A stretch of DNA of 7,833 nucleotides from contig JADGOP010000095.1 in assembly GCA_017882935.1 (NCBI GenBank), positions 1-7,833 on the forward strand, written 5' to 3'. The position numbers and the translations under genes are program-made. The notes beneath the pieces were generated by a model. The model was not told the origin of the DNA and did no database searches. It saw nothing but the letters and a program-made list of their open reading frames with translations. Positions 5,183-7,833 of this stretch are shown here, in pieces; the stretch's first letter is position 1; the number at the start of each line of letters is the position of its first letter. The DNA is from Actinomycetota bacterium (GTDB lineage: Bacteria; Actinomycetota; Acidimicrobiia; Acidimicrobiales; Iamiaceae).

Positions 5183-7833
5183 ATGGCCCTCACCGACCTC
5201 CCCCCACTGCTGCGCGAAGAGCCCGGCCTCATGGCGGTCACCGGACGCGCGCACGCCGTCCTGGCCGTGCCCGACGCGGCCCGGGCGCTGGTGCTGGCCG
5301 GTCTGGTGCACCGCTCGCAGCGCCGCCCGATGGTCGTGGCGGTGCCCACGTCGGCCGACGCCGAGCGGCTGTCGCACGACCTCGCCGCCTTCCTCGGCCG
5401 CGACGCGGTGGAGCTGTTCCCCGCGTGGGAGACGTTGCCGTTCGAGCGCGTCAGCCCTGGCATCGAGACCATGGGCCGCCGCCTCCGCACGCTGTGGCGC
5501 CTCCGGGGCACCGCCGACGGCGATGCCGGGCGGGTGCCGGCGGTGGTGGTGGCGCCGATCCGGGCGCTGGCCCAGCGGCTCGGCCCGGGTGCCTCCGACG
5601 TGCAGCCGCTCGTCGTCGCCAAGGGTGAGCAGCGAGACCGCGAAGAGCTGGTGGCCTGGCTGGTGCACGCCGGGTACCGGCGCGAGGAGCAGGTCGAGCA
5701 CCGCGGTGAGGTGGCGGTGCGCGGCTCGATCGTCGACGTGTTCCCGGCCACCGCCGACGCTCCGGTGCGCATCGACCTGTGGGGCGACGAGGTCGACCGC
5801 CTGGCGGAGTTCAGCGTCAACGACCAGCGCTCCACCGACGAGGTCGCCGAGCTCGTCGTGTTCCCGTGCCGGGAGCTGGCCTCGACCCCCGACGTCCGCG
5901 CCCGGGCCGAGGCGCTGGTGGCGAGCGAGCCCTGGGGTCGCGAGCAGTGGGAGCGGCTCGCCGAGGGCCAGGTGTTCGACGGCATGGAGTCGTGGCTGCC
6001 GTGGTTGGTCGACACTGACGACACTGACGGCACCGTGGTGTTCGACCTGCTCGACCCCGACGCGCAGGTGGTGGTGCTCGAGCCCCGCCGCCTCCGCGAC
6101 CGCGCCGCCGACATCCTCGCCGAGGAGGACGACCTGGCCAAGGCGCTGGCCCGCACCTGGGGCGTGGCACCGGGAGCCGGCACCGAGGCGGGAGCCGAGG
6201 TCGACGCCGGCGGCGCGCCCGCGTCGTTCCCGCACCTGCACGTGCCGTTCGAGCGGCTGCTCGCGGCCACGCTGGCGCCGGTGCTCACCGTCACGGTTGC
6301 GCCCGAGGGGCCCGACGTCGCCACGGTCATGGCCGTGGGCTGGAACCCCGTCTCCGGCGACGGCGCCGGGTTCGTGAAGCAGCTCCACGACCTGTTGCGC
6401 GACGGGTACCGCCTGGTGGTGGCCGCCGACACCCAGGGGTCCACCCAGCGCGTGCGCGACCTGCTCGTCGACCACGGCATGGAGCCCGAGGTCGTGGTCG
6501 GCCCTCTCGAGCGGGGCTGCGTGCTGCCGGGCGTGAAGCTGGCCGTGCTTTCCGAGGCCGACCTCACGGGGCGGCGCCGCTCGCACCGCCGGGCGCGGCC
6601 GCGCCGGCGCGACGCGCAGCGCTTCTTCGACGACCTCAAGTCCGGCGATCACGTGGTGCACCACCAGCACGGCGTCGCCCGCTACGGCGGCATGGTCAAG
6701 CGCACCATGGGCGGCGTCGAGCGTGACTACCTGCTGCTCGAGTACCGCGGCAACGACAAGCTCTACGTGCCGTCCGACCAGGTCGACGCGGTGCGGCCCT
6801 ACAGCGGTGGCGACAACCCCTCGCTCAACAAGCTGGGTGGCGGCGACTTCCAGCGCACCAAGGCCAAGGTGCGCGCCGAGATCGACCAGATCGCCCAGGA
6901 GCTGGTGGTGCTGTACCAGTCGCGCCTCAACGCCCAGGGCCACGCCTTCGCCCCCGACACGCCCTGGCAGCACGAGCTCGAGGACGCCTTCCCCTTCCAG
7001 GAGACGCCCGACCAGGCCAAGGCCATCACCGAGGTCAAGGCCGACATGGAGGCCGCGGCCCCGATGGACCGGCTGGTGTGCGGCGACGTCGGGTTCGGCA
7101 AGACCGAGGTGGCCCTGCGCGCGGTGTTCAAGGCGCTGCAGGACGGCAAGCAGACGGCGGTGCTGGTGCCCACCACGCTGCTCGCGCAGCAGCACTACGC
7201 CACCTTCGCCGACCGCTTCGCCGGCTACCCGATCCGCGTCGAGGTGCTGAGCCGCTTCCTCACCTCGGCGCAGGCCCGCAAGGTGGTGCAGGGCCTCGCC
7301 GGCGGCGAGGTCGACTGCGTCATCGGCACGCACCGGCTGCTGGCGGAAGGCGTGAAGTTCAAGGACCTGGGCCTGCTCGTCGTCGACGAGGAGCAGCGCT
7401 TCGGCGTGAGCCACAAGGAGTCGATCAAGGCGCTCCAGACCAACGTCGACGTGCTCACGCTCACGGCCACGCCCATCCCGCGCACCCTCGAGATGAGCCT
7501 CACGGGCATCCGCGACCTCTCGCTGCTGCAGACCGCGCCGGCCGAGCGGCAGCCCATCCTCACCTACGTCGGCGAGTACGACGAGCGGGCCGTCGGCGAG
7601 TCGATCCGTCGCGAGCTGCTGCGCGAGGGCCAGGTCTTCTTCGTGCACAACCGCGTCCGCGACATCGAGGAGGTCGCCATGCGGCTGCGGGAGCTGGTGC
7701 CCGAGGCCCGCATCGCGGTGGCGCACGGGCAGATGGACGAAGGCACCCTCGAGCAGGTGGTGCTCGACTTCTGGGACGAGCAGTTCGACGTGCTGGTGTG
7801 CACCACCATCATCGAGTCGGGCATCGACATGCC
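5183..7833 (+). CDS. mfd: Transcription-repair coupling factor Mfd, 3' partial
   Basis: ATP-driven DNA translocase that pushes or removes RNA polymerase stalled at lesions and recruits UvrA for nucleotide excision repair. The window holds 883 codons of a protein usually near 1,150. In order: a UvrB-like N-terminal module with [17 protein letters not shown] at 77-93 (this domain lacks Walker A, as normal for Mfd) and [16 protein letters not shown] near 173-188 for UvrA contact; a variable linker region; the RNA-polymerase-interacting CarD-like domain at about 480-560 ([16 protein letters not shown] from 488); then the RecG-like helicase with Walker A GDVGFGKT at 634-641, VLSRF, IGTHRLL, the DEEQ box at 735-738 and [10 protein letters not shown] from 761. 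It is cut at the right edge within motif V ([10 protein letters not shown]). The frame opens after a TGA at 5132; ATG 5183 is its first start and has only a weak Shine-Dalgarno. ATG 5231 is a less likely alternative. Confidence 0.97.
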   Translation, partial: MALTDLPPLLREEPGLMAVTGRAHAVLAVPDAARALVLAGLVHRSQRRPMVVAVPTSADAERLSHDLAAFLGRDAVELFPAWETLPFERVSPGIETMGRRLRTLWRLRGTADGDAGRVPAVVVAPIRALAQRLGPGASDVQPLVVAKGEQRDREELVAWLVHAGYRREEQVEHRGEVAVRGSIVDVFPATADAPVRIDLWGDEVDRLAEFSVNDQRSTDEVAELVVFPCRELASTPDVRARAEALVASEPWGREQWERLAEGQVFDGMESWLPWLVDTDDTDGTVVFDLLDPDAQVVVLEPRRLRDRAADILAEEDDLAKALARTWGVAPGAGTEAGAEVDAGGAPASFPHLHVPFERLLAATLAPVLTVTVAPEGPDVATVMAVGWNPVSGDGAGFVKQLHDLLRDGYRLVVAADTQGSTQRVRDLLVDHGMEPEVVVGPLERGCVLPGVKLAVLSEADLTGRRRSHRRARPRRRDAQRFFDDLKSGDHVVHHQHGVARYGGMVKRTMGGVERDYLLLEYRGNDKLYVPSDQVDAVRPYSGGDNPSLNKLGGGDFQRTKAKVRAEIDQIAQELVVLYQSRLNAQGHAFAPDTPWQHELEDAFPFQETPDQAKAITEVKADMEAAAPMDRLVCGDVGFGKTEVALRAVFKALQDGKQTAVLVPTTLLAQQHYATFADRFAGYPIRVEVLSRFLTSAQARKVVQGLAGGEVDCVIGTHRLLAEGVKFKDLGLLVVDEEQRFGVSHKESIKALQTNVDVLTLTATPIPRTLEMSLTGIRDLSLLQTAPAERQPILTYVGEYDERAVGESIRRELLREGQVFFVHNRVRDIEEVAMRLRELVPEARIAVAHGQMDEGTLEQVVLDFWDEQFDVLVCTTIIESGIDM
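6011..6028 (+). repeat. 9-bp tandem duplication in mfd
   Basis: GACACTGAC occurs twice in a row (6011-6019 and 6020-6028), encoding Asp-Thr-Asp twice in the variable part of Mfd before the RNA-polymerase-interacting domain. It is in frame and lies outside known catalytic motifs. Confidence 0.75.

Noticed and set aside
5131..5628. GTG-started plus-strand frame of 165 codons before and within mfd
   Set aside because: Once it enters mfd it is an out-of-phase Arg/Pro/Gly-rich reading; the mfd frame from 5183 carries the conserved motifs.
4996..6639. Very long minus-strand open frame upstream of the DUF6159-like start
   Set aside because: It is antisense to mfd and has Arg/Ser/Thr-rich low-complexity composition typical of a complement frame in GC-rich DNA. 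The real start at 4995 has a good Shine-Dalgarno sequence.
5120..7726. 868-codon minus-strand open frame across mfd
   Set aside because: Composition rich in His, Val, Leu, Asp and Gly with no motif, exactly complementary to well-conserved mfd domains; a shadow frame.

Overview
The window is GC-rich, densely coding bacterial chromosome. GTG starts are common (two of the four complete plus-strand or minus-strand starts that can be fixed by a Shine-Dalgarno sequence are GTG), codon third positions are mostly G or C, and a CTC-type L25 gene lies next to pth and close to mfd. That neighbourhood is familiar from Actinomycetota (in mycobacteria rplY, pth and mfd also lie within a few genes of one another). 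The L25 and Pth sequences would fit an acidimicrobial actinobacterium, but that is an impression and no alignment was possible.

Layout. Positions 3-1037 (+) are the end of a two-pass membrane protein whose reading frame is still open at the left edge. Positions 1119-1856 (+) encode an unrecognised soluble 245-residue protein. Then come rplY (1955-2605, +) for ribosomal protein L25/Ctc and pth (2665-3297, +) for peptidyl-tRNA hydrolase, probably co-transcribed, with a strong hairpin between them. Two membrane-protein genes run the other way: a DUF6159-like protein (4117-4995, -) followed 21 nt later by a PAP2-family phosphatase/phosphotransferase (2923-4095, -). Divergent from these, mfd (5183 to the right edge, +) encodes transcription-repair coupling factor, cut off inside helicase motif V.

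How they work together. rplY and pth are translation housekeeping genes: one builds the 5S rRNA region of the large subunit, the other recycles peptidyl-tRNA. mfd links stalled RNA polymerase to nucleotide excision repair. The minus-strand pair looks like a small envelope/lipid operon inserted between pth and mfd. There is no gene-free stretch longer than about 190 nt. No tRNA, rRNA, CRISPR, insertion sequence or phage gene was seen.

The points most worth checking are a perfect 10-bp inverted repeat containing three copies of TCACGCC in the mfd leader, a 375-nt antisense overlap between the PAP2 frame and pth, an 11-bp hairpin between rplY and pth, and the unrecognised 245-residue protein. 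I see no convincing new multi-gene system here; most of the window is ordinary core genome.
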